NCBI RefSeq assembly: GCF_014195585.1
Contig: NZ_JACICA010000002.1
Span: 310,001-374,000 of the forward strand
Length of the DNA: 64,000 bases
Reading direction: 5' to 3'
DNA from: Alloprevotella rava
GTDB taxonomy: Bacteria; Bacteroidota; Bacteroidia; Bacteroidales; Bacteroidaceae
Shown here: in pieces, positions 8,252 through 16,204 of the stretch
Layout of the letters: every line of letters begins with the position of its first letter
Numbering within the stretch: the stretch's first letter is position 1
Notes under the pieces: model-generated
What the model was told of the DNA's origin: nothing
Seen by the model: only the letters and a program-made list of their open reading frames with translations
Database searches by the model: none
Translations under genes and position numbers: made by a program

Positions 8252-10000
8252 ATGTCCTTCAACATCAACTTAGATTACGACAGCGTAACTAATCACTACC
8301 CCAACCACCAAGCTCGGCCCATCATCGGAATTACGGGAAATTTCGGTGAAAATGGTTGTACGCTCGGCGAAGGATATTATAAGAGTTTGGAGGCGGCAGG
8401 TGCTATTCCAGTTGTCCTACCTCCTACGCAAAACATTGCAGAAATTCTCACGCTACTTGATCGTGTCGACGGAATTCTCTTAAGTGGTGGTTCCGACATC
8501 AATCCGCTTTATCTGGACACTGATCCTATCCCCGAATTACATAGTATCAATCCGCAACGCGACCGCTTCGAATTGTTGCTCACTCGGTTTGCGTTCGACC
8601 GCCAAATACCGATGCTGGGCATTTGTCGCGGTATGCAGGTGCTTGCAGTCGCACTGGGTGGCAGCCTTCATCAAGATATTCGTGCGGCCCTACCTGATGC
8701 TCCACTCTTGAAGCACTCCCAGGACGCGCCACGATACTTGCCCACACATTTTGTTGAGGCAGAAACGGACAGCACCATAAGCAGCCTGTTGGGTTCGCGC
8801 TTTGCGGTGAACAGTTTCCACCACCAAGCCGTCAACGAAGCAGGACCTCATCTCCGCGTAGTGGCTCGCAGTGCCGACGGCGTAGTAGAAGCCGTGGAAA
8901 GCAACGAGGAGAAAAGTATCATAGGTGTACAATGGCATCCCGAATGCTTTATTCAGAACGGCGACGAAACTATGCTGCCGCTCTTCCGCTGGCTGATGAC
9001 GCAGGCTGAGTCCTTCCGCCGCGCCCGCAAAGTACACCAACAGATTCTTACCCTTGACTCGCACACCGACACCCCTATGTTTTTCGAGCAAGGCGTCAAC
9101 TTCGACCACCGTGACCCAAAGGTGCTCGTCGATCTCCATAAGCTACACGAAGGCATGATTGACTCTGTCGTCATGGTGGCTTATCTAAAACAAGAAGGGC
9201 GCAGCACAAGCGAGCTCGAAGCAGCCACCTGCAAAGCGCAGCGCATATTGCAAGAAATCAAAGATATGGTAAGAAGCGTGCGCGGAGCCGAGATAGCCTA
9301 CACTCCGAAGGATGCCCACCGCCTCAAATCTATGGGACGGAAAGCTATCTTCCTCGGAATTGAGAACGGCTACGCTATAGGCCGCGATTTGACAAACATA
9401 GCGCGCTTTCGCAATGAGGGAGTGGTCTATATGACCCTTTGCCACAACGGAGATAACGACATCTGCGATGCCGCATCCCGTTCTAACAACGAACACAACG
9501 GCTTGAGCGATTTCGGCAAGCAGGTTGTCGACGAAATGAACCGCGTGGGCATGATGGTAGACCTTTCGCACGCTGGAGAAAAGAGTTTCTACGACGTCTT
9601 ATCCTATAGTCAGTTGCCGCCCGTCTGCTCCCATTCATCGAGCCGCGCCCTTTGCAATCATCCGCGTAACCTCACGGACGAGCAGCTGCGGGCTTTGGCC
9701 GACAAGGGAGGCGTTGCGCAAGTCACCTTCTACCACGGATTCCTCCGCGAAGACGGTCAAGCCACAATTAGCGACGTTGTAGCCCACCTGCTCCATATGA
9801 TAGACGTGGCTGGCATTGACCACGTTGGCATCGGAAGCGACTTCGATGGCGACGGAGGCGTTCCAGGCTTGGCTTCAGAGGCTGAAATGCTCAACCTCAC
9901 CCGCCGACTCATCAACGAAGGCTTCACAAACTCACAGCTCCGCAAGATATGGGGCGGCAACTTCCTCCGAGTGATGAGCCAGTGGCAGAAAAAATACTAA
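8252..10000 (+). CDS. Peptidase C26 (gamma-glutamyl hydrolase) - M19 dipeptidase fusion
   Basis: 582 residues in two enzyme domains. Residues about 20-250 form a class-I glutamine-amidotransferase-like peptidase C26 of the PuuD type, with LLSGGSDINP, the nucleophile in GICRGMQ (Cys125) and the His-Glu pair in GVQWHPE. Residues about 268-580 form an M19 (renal-type) dipeptidase with its binuclear zinc ligands: HTD in LDSHTDTP, the Glu of GIENGYAIG, the His of DLSHAG and SHSSSR, and GSDFDGDGG. No signal peptide is visible, so it is probably cytoplasmic. The pairing suggests gamma-glutamyl cleavage followed by dipeptide hydrolysis, for example in glutathione-like or gamma-glutamyl peptide catabolism (inference). 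A terminator hairpin follows. Confidence 0.9.
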   Translation: MSFNINLDYDSVTNHYPNHQARPIIGITGNFGENGCTLGEGYYKSLEAAGAIPVVLPPTQNIAEILTLLDRVDGILLSGGSDINPLYLDTDPIPELHSINPQRDRFELLLTRFAFDRQIPMLGICRGMQVLAVALGGSLHQDIRAALPDAPLLKHSQDAPRYLPTHFVEAETDSTISSLLGSRFAVNSFHHQAVNEAGPHLRVVARSADGVVEAVESNEEKSIIGVQWHPECFIQNGDETMLPLFRWLMTQAESFRRARKVHQQILTLDSHTDTPMFFEQGVNFDHRDPKVLVDLHKLHEGMIDSVVMVAYLKQEGRSTSELEAATCKAQRILQEIKDMVRSVRGAEIAYTPKDAHRLKSMGRKAIFLGIENGYAIGRDLTNIARFRNEGVVYMTLCHNGDNDICDAASRSNNEHNGLSDFGKQVVDEMNRVGMMVDLSHAGEKSFYDVLSYSQLPPVCSHSSSRALCNHPRNLTDEQLRALADKGGVAQVTFYHGFLREDGQATISDVVAHLLHMIDVAGIDHVGIGSDFDGDGGVPGLASEAEMLNLTRRLINEGFTNSQLRKIWGGNFLRVMSQWQKKY

Positions 10001-10002
10001 AC

Positions 10003-10102
10003 AAAAGTCCCCTTTATCTCCTTCATAAAGAGAAACGTTCGGATATGGCTCATCGGAGCTGACAGAACCTAACTATTTATGGAGAAGATAAAGGGATTTT
10101 TT
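10003..10102 (+). terminator. Large stem-loop terminator after C26-M19 gene
   Basis: The arm at 10003-10021 (AAAAGTCCCCTTTATCTCC) pairs imperfectly with 10081-10102 (GGAGAAGATAAAGGG then TTTTTT). The outer design, a CCCCT...ATCTCC arm directly after a gene, resembles the 39-bp-arm elements at 5023 and 24562, so it may be a relative or ancestor of them. Confidence 0.65.
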
Positions 10103-10118
10103 AATAACTTATATCTAC

Positions 10119-11102
10119 ATGATACTTTCTTTCAAATTCCTCACAACAGCTTTAGTCGTCGGACTGGTAGGTCTGACAAGTTGTAAAAGCAAGCAAGAAC
10201 CCGATGCGGTAAAACCCGACGCTGAACTGGCACAAGTGCAATTCAACGCCGACAGTGCCTATCAGTATATCGTGGATCAATGTGCTTTCGGCGCGCGTGT
10301 CCCAAATAGCGAAGCCCACGACCGTTGTGCTGATTACATCGTCAATGTTTTCAAGCGATTCGGACTGACCGTCAACGAACAGAAAACGACTGTCAAAGGA
10401 TGGGACGGAAAAATGCTCCAGTGTAATAATATCACTGCCAGCTACAAGCCCGAACTCCGTGAGCGCATTGTGATTTGTTCCCATTGGGATAGTCGTCCCT
10501 GGGCCGATGCTGATCCTGATTCTTCAAAGCATCGTGAGCCCGTTATGGCCGCCAATGATGGCGCGAGCGGTGTGGCTGTTATGATGGAATTGGCACGTCA
10601 GATTCAGCAGCTCAACCCATCTGTTGGTGTCGACTTCGTATGTTTCGATTCAGAAGATTATGGTGCTCCCTACTGGGGTCCACAAACCAACGACGAGAAC
10701 GATTGGTGCCTCGGCAGTCAGTATTGGGCCAACAACTTACCTAAGGACTACAAACCGCGCTACGGCATTCTCCTCGATATGGTAGGCGGCGACGATGCAC
10801 AATTTAAGTTTGAATACTACAGCATGCAGTATGCGCAAAACGTTGTAGCAAAGGTGTGGAGCGCGGCACAAAGCGTGGGGGCTGACAACTACTTTTTGCA
10901 GCAAGACGGAACGGCAGTCACTGACGACCACATCCCCATGAATAGTATTGCAAATATCCCCACAATCGACATCATCTCCGACAACGGCAACGGTTTCTCC
11001 CGCACCTGGCACACCACCATAGACACGCCGCAGAACATCTCTCGTGAGACGCTCAAAGCCGTAGGACAAACGCTCATACAAACGCTTTTTGAAGAAAAAT
11101 AA
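10119..11102 (+). CDS. M28-family lipoprotein, probable glutaminyl-peptide cyclotransferase
   Basis: 327 residues; residues 1-22 form a lipoprotein signal with lipobox LTSC, so the protein should be anchored at Cys22 in the periplasm. The M28 fold is clear: SHWDSRPW (His122), NDGASGVAV (Asp147), FDSEDYG (Glu179-Asp180), TDDHIP (His271) and TWHTT (Trp297-His298). The Trp-His pair and the Glu-acidic pair match type II (animal-like) glutaminyl cyclases more than M28 aminopeptidases. Such enzymes convert N-terminal Gln to pyroglutamate on exported proteins. A plain aminopeptidase remains possible. The sufE gene starts 38 bases downstream. Confidence 0.8.
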   Translation: MILSFKFLTTALVVGLVGLTSCKSKQEPDAVKPDAELAQVQFNADSAYQYIVDQCAFGARVPNSEAHDRCADYIVNVFKRFGLTVNEQKTTVKGWDGKMLQCNNITASYKPELRERIVICSHWDSRPWADADPDSSKHREPVMAANDGASGVAVMMELARQIQQLNPSVGVDFVCFDSEDYGAPYWGPQTNDENDWCLGSQYWANNLPKDYKPRYGILLDMVGGDDAQFKFEYYSMQYAQNVVAKVWSAAQSVGADNYFLQQDGTAVTDDHIPMNSIANIPTIDIISDNGNGFSRTWHTTIDTPQNISRETLKAVGQTLIQTLFEEK

Positions 11103-11140
11103 AAAGCTTTTATTTATCAATCATCGTAACTTCAGAAACA

Positions 11141-11560
11141 ATGACAATAGAAGAATCACAGCAAGAAATTATTGAAGAGTTCAGCGAAATGGACGACTGG
11201 ATGGATCGCTACCAGTTGCTCATCGACATGGGGGAGGAACAAACCCCTCTGCCTGCTGAAGAGAAAAACGAGAGTAACCTCATCGATGGTTGCCAAAGCC
11301 GCGTATGGATTGTGTGCAACGAACAAGACGGTCGCCTGCACTTCCGCGCTGAGAGCGATGCGCTGATTGTGAAAGGCATTATAGCGCTTCTCATCCGCGT
11401 TATCAACGACCACACGCCGCAGGAGATTCTCGATGCCAAACTCCATTTCATCGACGACATTGGCTTGCGCGAGCATCTCTCGCCTACGCGCTCCAATGGT
11501 TTGCTGGCCATGATCAAACAAATCAACTTCTATGCCTTGGCCTACAAGGCAAAAGGATAA
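11141..11560 (+). CDS. sufE: SufE family cysteine-desulfuration protein
   Basis: 139 residues, the normal length for SufE. The acceptor cysteine is Cys51 in LIDGCQSRVW, and the C-terminal half contains the family segment GLLAMIKQI. SufE takes sulfane sulfur from the desulfurase SufS and passes it to the SufBCD scaffold for Fe-S cluster assembly in the cytoplasm. No other suf gene is in this window, so it acts in trans. It follows the M28 lipoprotein gene at 38 bases and ends in a perfect-stem hairpin. Confidence 0.92.
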   Translation: MTIEESQQEIIEEFSEMDDWMDRYQLLIDMGEEQTPLPAEEKNESNLIDGCQSRVWIVCNEQDGRLHFRAESDALIVKGIIALLIRVINDHTPQEILDAKLHFIDDIGLREHLSPTRSNGLLAMIKQINFYALAYKAKG

Positions 11561-11567
11561 CACCACA

Positions 11568-11610
11568 GAAGGCTCACCCCATCACAAAACAAGGTGAGCC
11601 TTCATTGTAT
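11568..11610 (+). terminator. Hairpin after sufE
   Basis: A perfect 11-bp stem (GAAGGCTCACC at 11568-11578 with GGTGAGCCTTC at 11593-11603), 14-base loop, only a weak T-tract. Confidence 0.7.
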
Positions 11611-11817
11611 TCGTTCGAAAAATCGACACACGGGATACTATGAAGTACAACTCCTTTCTTGTAAACTCTTTTCGCATTCTATGCGGCTGAGAATCGCGCG
11701 AAATACAACTCAGAATTATCCGACCGAAACAACGCAACTATGGAGCGTTCGCCTTCCTTATTGGAAGGATAGTTTTATGCCGAAATTTTCATTTTTTGCT
11801 TTATTCTGACAAACAGA

Positions 11818-11992
11818 ATAAGGATAACAGGGATGAAGAATATAGAAACCACCGCAGATAGAATAAAGATATTTGAAAATACAATAAGGCTGTCAGCTGA
11901 CTTCCTTATTGTATCCGCCAACGCAATAAGGAAAATGACGAATAGGCTTATTTTAGAAGAAAACAAGCTTATTGCGTGATGCAATAAGCTTG
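11818..11992. repeat. ATAAGG array F with terminal palindrome
   Basis: Hexamers occur at 11818 (+), 11873 (ATAAAG), 11884 (+), 11904 (CCTTAT), 11926 (+) and 11946 (GCTTAT). The set 11884-11904-11926-11946 keeps the 20/22-bp offsets expected for mixed orientations in a 21-bp register; the first two do not. It ends in a perfect 12-bp-stem palindrome at 11964-11992 (CAAGCTTATTGC, 5-base loop) with another CTTATTG core. It lies between the convergent ends of sufE and the trmH-like gene. Apart from the sufE hairpin, nothing else is recognisable in 11561-12139 except the decamers at 12079. Confidence 0.8.
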
Positions 11993-12078
11993 CTATATTG
12001 AAAAACTCAATTGACAAGAAAAAGGACAGAAACTATTTATTCGAAATCAGAAGAGAGAGGGGATTTTTTTAAATTCTC

Positions 12079-12108
12079 CGACTCGTCAGACCAGTCGGAC
12101 CAGTCGGA
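12079..12108. repeat. GACCAGTCGG decamer repeats
   Basis: Three tandem decamer-like units (ACTCGTCAG, ACCAGTCGG, ACCAGTCGG) lie 87 bases after array F and 32 bases before the 3' end of the trmH-like gene. Confidence 0.75.
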
Positions 12109-12139
12109 TAAAGAAGGCTGCTGCTCTTCCTCTCCTCAA

Positions 12140-12676
12140 CTATTTCGTAAAGCCCAATTGTCGGGCAAATTCCCACATCACGATGCCGGCGGTAACGCTC
12201 ACGTTGAGCGAATGCTTAGTGCCGAACTGCGGAATTTCAATACAAGCATCCGAAGCATCTACCACTTGCTGCTGGACGCCTTTCACCTCATTGCCCATCA
12301 CCAAAGCATAACGGCCGTTGGACGGCAAGGAGATTTCGTCGAGCTTGAGGCTTCCCTCCACCTGCTCGATGCTGTAGATGGTGTAACCTTCAGCACGCAA
12401 TGTTGCCAAGGCCTCTTCCGTTGTGGAATAATACTGCCAGTCCACACTGTCTTCTGCCCCGAGTGCCGTCTTATGTATCTCCTGCTGAGGAGGACATCCC
12501 GTGATGCCACAAAGACAAACGCGCTGCAAGCGGAAAGCATCGGCCGTCCGAAAAACACTCCCCACATTGTGAAGACTCCGAATATTGTCGAGCACCATCA
12601 CTACGGGCAATTTCTCGGCCACCTTAAACTCGGCCACTTCCAAACGCCCCATTTCTTCCACTCTCAGTTTGTGCAT
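12140..12676 (-). CDS. TrmH/SpoU family RNA 2'-O-methyltransferase
   Basis: The chosen ATG at 12676 (MHKLRVEEMGRL) gives 178 residues; the frame stays open to a TTG at 12736 but that extension looks non-native. The SPOUT knot motifs are present: VVMVLDNIRSLHNVGSVFRTAD at the start (motif 1), ALVMGNEVKGV (motif 2) and IPQFGTKHSLNVSVTAGIV (motif 3), the last forming the SAM-binding trefoil knot. These enzymes methylate ribose of tRNA or rRNA; the exact target is not predictable. A possible -7 box (TAACTTTG, minus strand 12754-12747) lies upstream. Confidence 0.9.
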   Translation of the reverse strand: MHKLRVEEMGRLEVAEFKVAEKLPVVMVLDNIRSLHNVGSVFRTADAFRLQRVCLCGITGCPPQQEIHKTALGAEDSVDWQYYSTTEEALATLRAEGYTIYSIEQVEGSLKLDEISLPSNGRYALVMGNEVKGVQQQVVDASDACIEIPQFGTKHSLNVSVTAGIVMWEFARQLGFTK

Positions 12677-12755
12677 GATTTCTATCTTTAAGAGGGCCAT
12701 GCGGCGAACTATTCTGCCCGTCGATAGATGCCCCAATTTTTGGCTGCAAAGTTAA

Positions 12756-13217
12756 GTTATTCCTGTTGATAAGTAGTGGAAAAGCCGTTGAAAACTGGTG
12801 GAAACACGGCTAATAACCTACTGCTGACAGAAGAGTTAAAGCTATTGACAGTTTTCCACTATATACCACTGTTTTACTCCTATTTTACGCAGCTTTTCCA
12901 ACGGAAATTGACCACTATAAAAGACCTTTTTTCAGCCGTTCAAAACTTATCCACAGGCTGTGTAAAACCCTCTATAAAAAAGATTGTAACTATTTAAGAA
13001 CAGATACTTATAGTTTGTTTTCAGGTGTGGATATCGGCGTGGAAAAGTAAGCTTTCTCTGTGGATTACATAATTTCCAAATTTTATACAAAAAACTTATC
13101 CACCGTTTCCACAGGCAATTATCATCAACATAACTTTCTTTTCTTTTTCTAAGAATAAAAAAAGAAAAAAGAATATATAGAAAATGTTTTGCGTGGTGGA
13201 TGGTGGAAAACGAGAAA
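12756..13217. other. Candidate chromosomal replication origin (oriC) with clustered DnaA-box-like sites
   Basis: This noncoding stretch between the trmH-like gene and xerD is packed with boxes. One perfect DnaA box TTATCCACA is at 12947-12955. Three one-mismatch boxes are at 13026-13034 (minus), 13059-13067 (minus) and 13096-13104. At least seven related GTGGAAA/TTTCCAC sites lie at 12776, 12798, 12852, 12894, 13039, 13105 and 13203, on both strands. An A/T-rich tract with almost no G or C at about 13131-13190 could serve as an unwinding element. dnaA and dnaN are not nearby and gene orientation does not switch cleanly here, so this rests on the box cluster alone. Confidence 0.6.
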
Positions 13218-14114
13218 TCAATTCTTCTGATTTCTCGGAAAGTGTTGCAGAATCTGATCCCGAAGAAAGCGGCGATCAATGTGGGTATAGATTTCGGTTG
13301 TACTGATGCTTTCGTGTCCCAGCATGGTCTGAATGGCGCGCAGGTTGGCTCCGCCTTCCAGCAGGTGGGTGGCAAAGCTGTGTCGGAAGGTGTGGGGAGA
13401 GATGGTCTTTTGTATGCCCGCTTGTTCGGCGTAGACCTTGATGTTGTGGAATACAGTGATGCGCGACAGATGCTTCTTGCGCGCCGCACTGATAAAGACG
13501 TAATCTTCTTCGCCAGGTTTGATGTCGATGAATTTGCGGAAAGTGAACCACGCCTTTAGTTCGCGAATGGCTCGTTCAGAGATGGGCACTAACCGCTGCT
13601 TGTTGCCCTTTCCCGTGACGCGCAAAAATCCCTCGTCGAGGTAGAGATCGGAGAGTAGGAGGTTGCAAAGCTCGCTCACACGCAAGCCGCAGGAGTAGAG
13701 TACCTCAATGGCTGCGCGGTCGCGCTGACCTTCGGGCGTATTCACATTGATGGCTCCTTGGATAGCATCGATCTCCTCCACGCTAAGCACCTCGGGCAAG
13801 TGTTTTCCTATCTTTGGCGATTCGAGAAGTTCCGTAGGGTCTTGTTCCAAATAGCCATCGAGAACGAGAAATTTATAGAACGAGCGAACACCTGAAAGAA
13901 TCCGCGCAATGGAACGTTCGCCAATGCCGACATCCATAAGGGCCGCTGCAAAAGAATGGAAATGGTCGAGTTCAACCTTGAGAAAATCAATCTTTTCATC
14001 CTCAAAATAAGTAAGGAGTTTCTCTACGTCGTGGAGATAAGCCTCGCGCGTGTTGTTAGAAAGTCCTTGTTCGAGCGTTATATAGCTCTTGTATTTTTTC
14101 AGAATACTATTCAT
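13218..14114 (-). CDS. xerD: Site-specific tyrosine recombinase XerD
   Basis: 298 residues, the standard Xer length. An N-terminal SAM-like core-binding domain (1-95) is followed by the catalytic domain with all key residues: Arg145 in CGLRVSEL, Lys in GKGNKQR (169-174), His241 and Arg244 in HTFRHSF, His267 in LGHESI and nucleophile Tyr276 in TEIYTHI. XerC/XerD resolve chromosome dimers at dif with FtsK. It is divergent from aroQ; a -7 box (TATCTTTG, minus strand 14147-14140) lies in the shared region with TTTG 16 bases away. The neighbourhood is housekeeping, so a phage or integron integrase is unlikely. Confidence 0.93.
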   Translation of the reverse strand: MNSILKKYKSYITLEQGLSNNTREAYLHDVEKLLTYFEDEKIDFLKVELDHFHSFAAALMDVGIGERSIARILSGVRSFYKFLVLDGYLEQDPTELLESPKIGKHLPEVLSVEEIDAIQGAINVNTPEGQRDRAAIEVLYSCGLRVSELCNLLLSDLYLDEGFLRVTGKGNKQRLVPISERAIRELKAWFTFRKFIDIKPGEEDYVFISAARKKHLSRITVFHNIKVYAEQAGIQKTISPHTFRHSFATHLLEGGANLRAIQTMLGHESISTTEIYTHIDRRFLRDQILQHFPRNQKN

Positions 14115-14212
14115 GAATGAAAAGAACGTTGATAGGCGGCAAAGATACGGATAAATCGTGCGGCAAAGCGAAAAAAATGAAGTAACTTTGCAGTCTAATA
14201 ATATATAGGCCT

Positions 14213-14635
14213 ATGAAAATACTGATTATGAATGGTCCGAATCTCAACCTGTTGGGACAGCGCGAACCGAGCATATACGGCACGGGAACGATGGAAACCT
14301 ATGTGGCTGAACTTCGAAAGCTTTACCCCGAAGTTGAGCTGGAGTATTTCCAAAGCAATATAGAAGGCCTCATGATTGATCGCCTGCAAGCCACTCTCAG
14401 AGACGGCACAAACGGCGTGGTTCTCAATGCGGGTGCCTATACGCATACGAGTATCGCGTTGGGAGATTGCATCCGTTCGCTGGCATGTCCCGTTGTGGAG
14501 GTGCATATCTCCAATGTGTACCAGCGCGAAGAGTATCGCCACCGCTCCATGATTAGTGCAACCTGTAAAGGTATTATTGCTGGCTTCGGCCTTCATAGTT
14601 ACCGCTTAGGTATCGAGGCTCTGCTAAAAGATTAA
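14213..14635 (+). CDS. aroQ: 3-dehydroquinate dehydratase, type II
   Basis: 140 residues. The type II signature IMNGPNLNLLGQREPSIYG spans residues 5-23 and contains the catalytic Tyr and the Arg of the flexible lid. VVLNAGAYTHTS, the HISN segment (VEVHISNVYQREEYR) and GFGLHSYRLGIEAL complete the dodecameric fold. It dehydrates 3-dehydroquinate to 3-dehydroshikimate in the shikimate pathway, in the cytoplasm. A TAACTTTG -7-like box lies at 14183-14190. pyk follows after 30 bases, starting a run of co-directional genes to 18485. Confidence 0.95.
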   Translation: MKILIMNGPNLNLLGQREPSIYGTGTMETYVAELRKLYPEVELEYFQSNIEGLMIDRLQATLRDGTNGVVLNAGAYTHTSIALGDCIRSLACPVVEVHISNVYQREEYRHRSMISATCKGIIAGFGLHSYRLGIEALLKD

Positions 14636-14665
14636 ATTTGTTTCAGAAAAAACAAGATAAGGAAG

Positions 14666-16111
14666 ATGAAATACAAGAAGACCAAGATTGTTGCTACCAT
14701 TAGTGACGCACGTTGCGATGTATCGCTGATACAGAAACTCTATGATGAAGGCATGAACGTAGTACGCCTGAACACGGCTCACCAAGGGCCGGAAGGTATG
14801 AAACGCGTAATTGATAATGTGCGCGAGGTTTCTAGCCACATCGCTCTGCTGGTGGATACGAAAGGACCTGAAGTGCGCACAACGGTTTGTGACGCCCCTA
14901 TCACATTCAAAGCTGGCGAAACAGTGAAGATTGCTGGACTGCCGGGGGAGAAGACCACGAAGGAGCGCATCTGCGTAAGCTACCCCGAATTTGTGCGGGA
15001 TGTGGCTGTGGGTTCGCAAATATTGATTGACGATGGTGACCTCGGACTGCGCGTTACAGAAAAGAACGCTGATTGTGTGACTTGTACCGTGGAGAACGAA
15101 GCCACGCTGGGAGCGCGCAAGAGTGTCAATGTGCCGGGTGTGCGTATCAACCTGCCCGCTCTGACGGAGAAGGACCACAACAACATACTCTTTGCTATCG
15201 ACTACGATGTTGATTTCATCGCCCACAGCTTTGTGCGTTCGAAAGAAGACATCCTGGAAATTCGCAAGATACTCGAAGAGAAGAAGAGCGATATAAAAAT
15301 CATCGCCAAAATTGAGAACCAAGAGGGCGTAGACAATATAGAAGAAATTTTGGAAGTAGCCGACGGCGTGATGGTGGCTCGTGGTGATTTGGGTATTGAA
15401 GTGCCGCAAGAATACATCCCTGGCATTCAGCGCCGCATAATTGCAGCCTGCATCCGCGCCCATAAGCCCGTTATCGTGGCTACGCAGATGCTGCAGAGCA
15501 TGATTCGCAACCCGCGCCCCACACGTACAGAAGTGACCGACATTGCCAATGCTGTTTACAGTCGCGCTGATGCTGTCATGCTGAGCGGTGAGACTGCTTA
15601 CGGCGACTACCCAGTTGAGGCTGTCCACGTTATGTCTACCGTGGCACGCCAGGCAGAAGTCGACAATCTGGATGGAGTGACGGCCGACATCGATGTACCT
15701 CTCTCTCAGTATCCTACTGTGACAGAATTTTTCGCCAAAGAAGCAGTGATGGCCACTAAGACTATGCAGCTCCATGGTATTATCATGGATAGTTTCACGG
15801 GTCGCACAGCGCGCTACGTTTCTTCCTTCCGTGGTCGCAATACGGTGTTTGCCCTTTGCTATAAGCCCAAGACAGTGCGCCATTTGGCACTGAGTTTCGG
15901 TGTTTATCCCATCTATCTGCCCATGAATACCTTCGGTCACGCCTTCCTTCTTGTGGCGTTGAAGAAACTGATTGCTGAAGGATTGCTCCATTATGAGGAC
16001 CGCATTTGTTATCTTGGTTCTCACTGCAAAGAACAAAGCACAAGTTTTATGGAGATGAACATCGTGCGCAACCTGTTGGACGAAGAAGAGAAGGAAGTGT
16101 ATAGAAACTAA
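14666..16111 (+). CDS. pyk: Pyruvate kinase
   Basis: 481 residues. It begins with TKIVATISDARCDVSLIQKLYDEG, followed by MNVVRLNTAH, DTKGPEVRT, the active-site Lys in IIAKIENQEGV, the Mg-binding MVARGDLGIEVP, and KPVIVATQMLQSM...PTRTEVTDIANAV. The C-terminal allosteric domain is present (VMATKTMQLHGIIM...FRGRNTVFALC). It converts phosphoenolpyruvate and ADP to pyruvate and ATP, the last glycolytic step. The gene sits between aroQ and a methyltransferase gene that begins within 100 bases. An oppositely oriented 496-codon frame overlaps it completely and is a shadow. Confidence 0.95.
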   Translation: MKYKKTKIVATISDARCDVSLIQKLYDEGMNVVRLNTAHQGPEGMKRVIDNVREVSSHIALLVDTKGPEVRTTVCDAPITFKAGETVKIAGLPGEKTTKERICVSYPEFVRDVAVGSQILIDDGDLGLRVTEKNADCVTCTVENEATLGARKSVNVPGVRINLPALTEKDHNNILFAIDYDVDFIAHSFVRSKEDILEIRKILEEKKSDIKIIAKIENQEGVDNIEEILEVADGVMVARGDLGIEVPQEYIPGIQRRIIAACIRAHKPVIVATQMLQSMIRNPRPTRTEVTDIANAVYSRADAVMLSGETAYGDYPVEAVHVMSTVARQAEVDNLDGVTADIDVPLSQYPTVTEFFAKEAVMATKTMQLHGIIMDSFTGRTARYVSSFRGRNTVFALCYKPKTVRHLALSFGVYPIYLPMNTFGHAFLLVALKKLIAEGLLHYEDRICYLGSHCKEQSTSFMEMNIVRNLLDEEEKEVYRN

Positions 16112-16204
16112 CATTTGAGGAATGAGTGGCGAGGTATAGGCCTATTTTTTCGGAGCTTGTATCTCGTAACTTACAACTCGTGTGTAGTAAGAAATAACTC
16201 AATC

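Noticed and set aside
12756-13217. tRNA, tmRNA or other structured RNA in the gap before xerD
   Set aside because: No cloverleaf, CCA end or long stem was found; the repeated feature is the short TTWTCCAC box on both strands.
13218-14114. Tyrosine recombinase as integrase of a mobile element
   Set aside because: Length, catalytic residues and position beside aroQ-pyk-rbfA fit XerD; no attachment repeats, cargo or phage genes surround it.
14624-16114. 496-codon minus-strand frame opposite pyk
   Set aside because: Pyruvate kinase on the plus strand has every family motif; the opposite frame is a stop-poor shadow.
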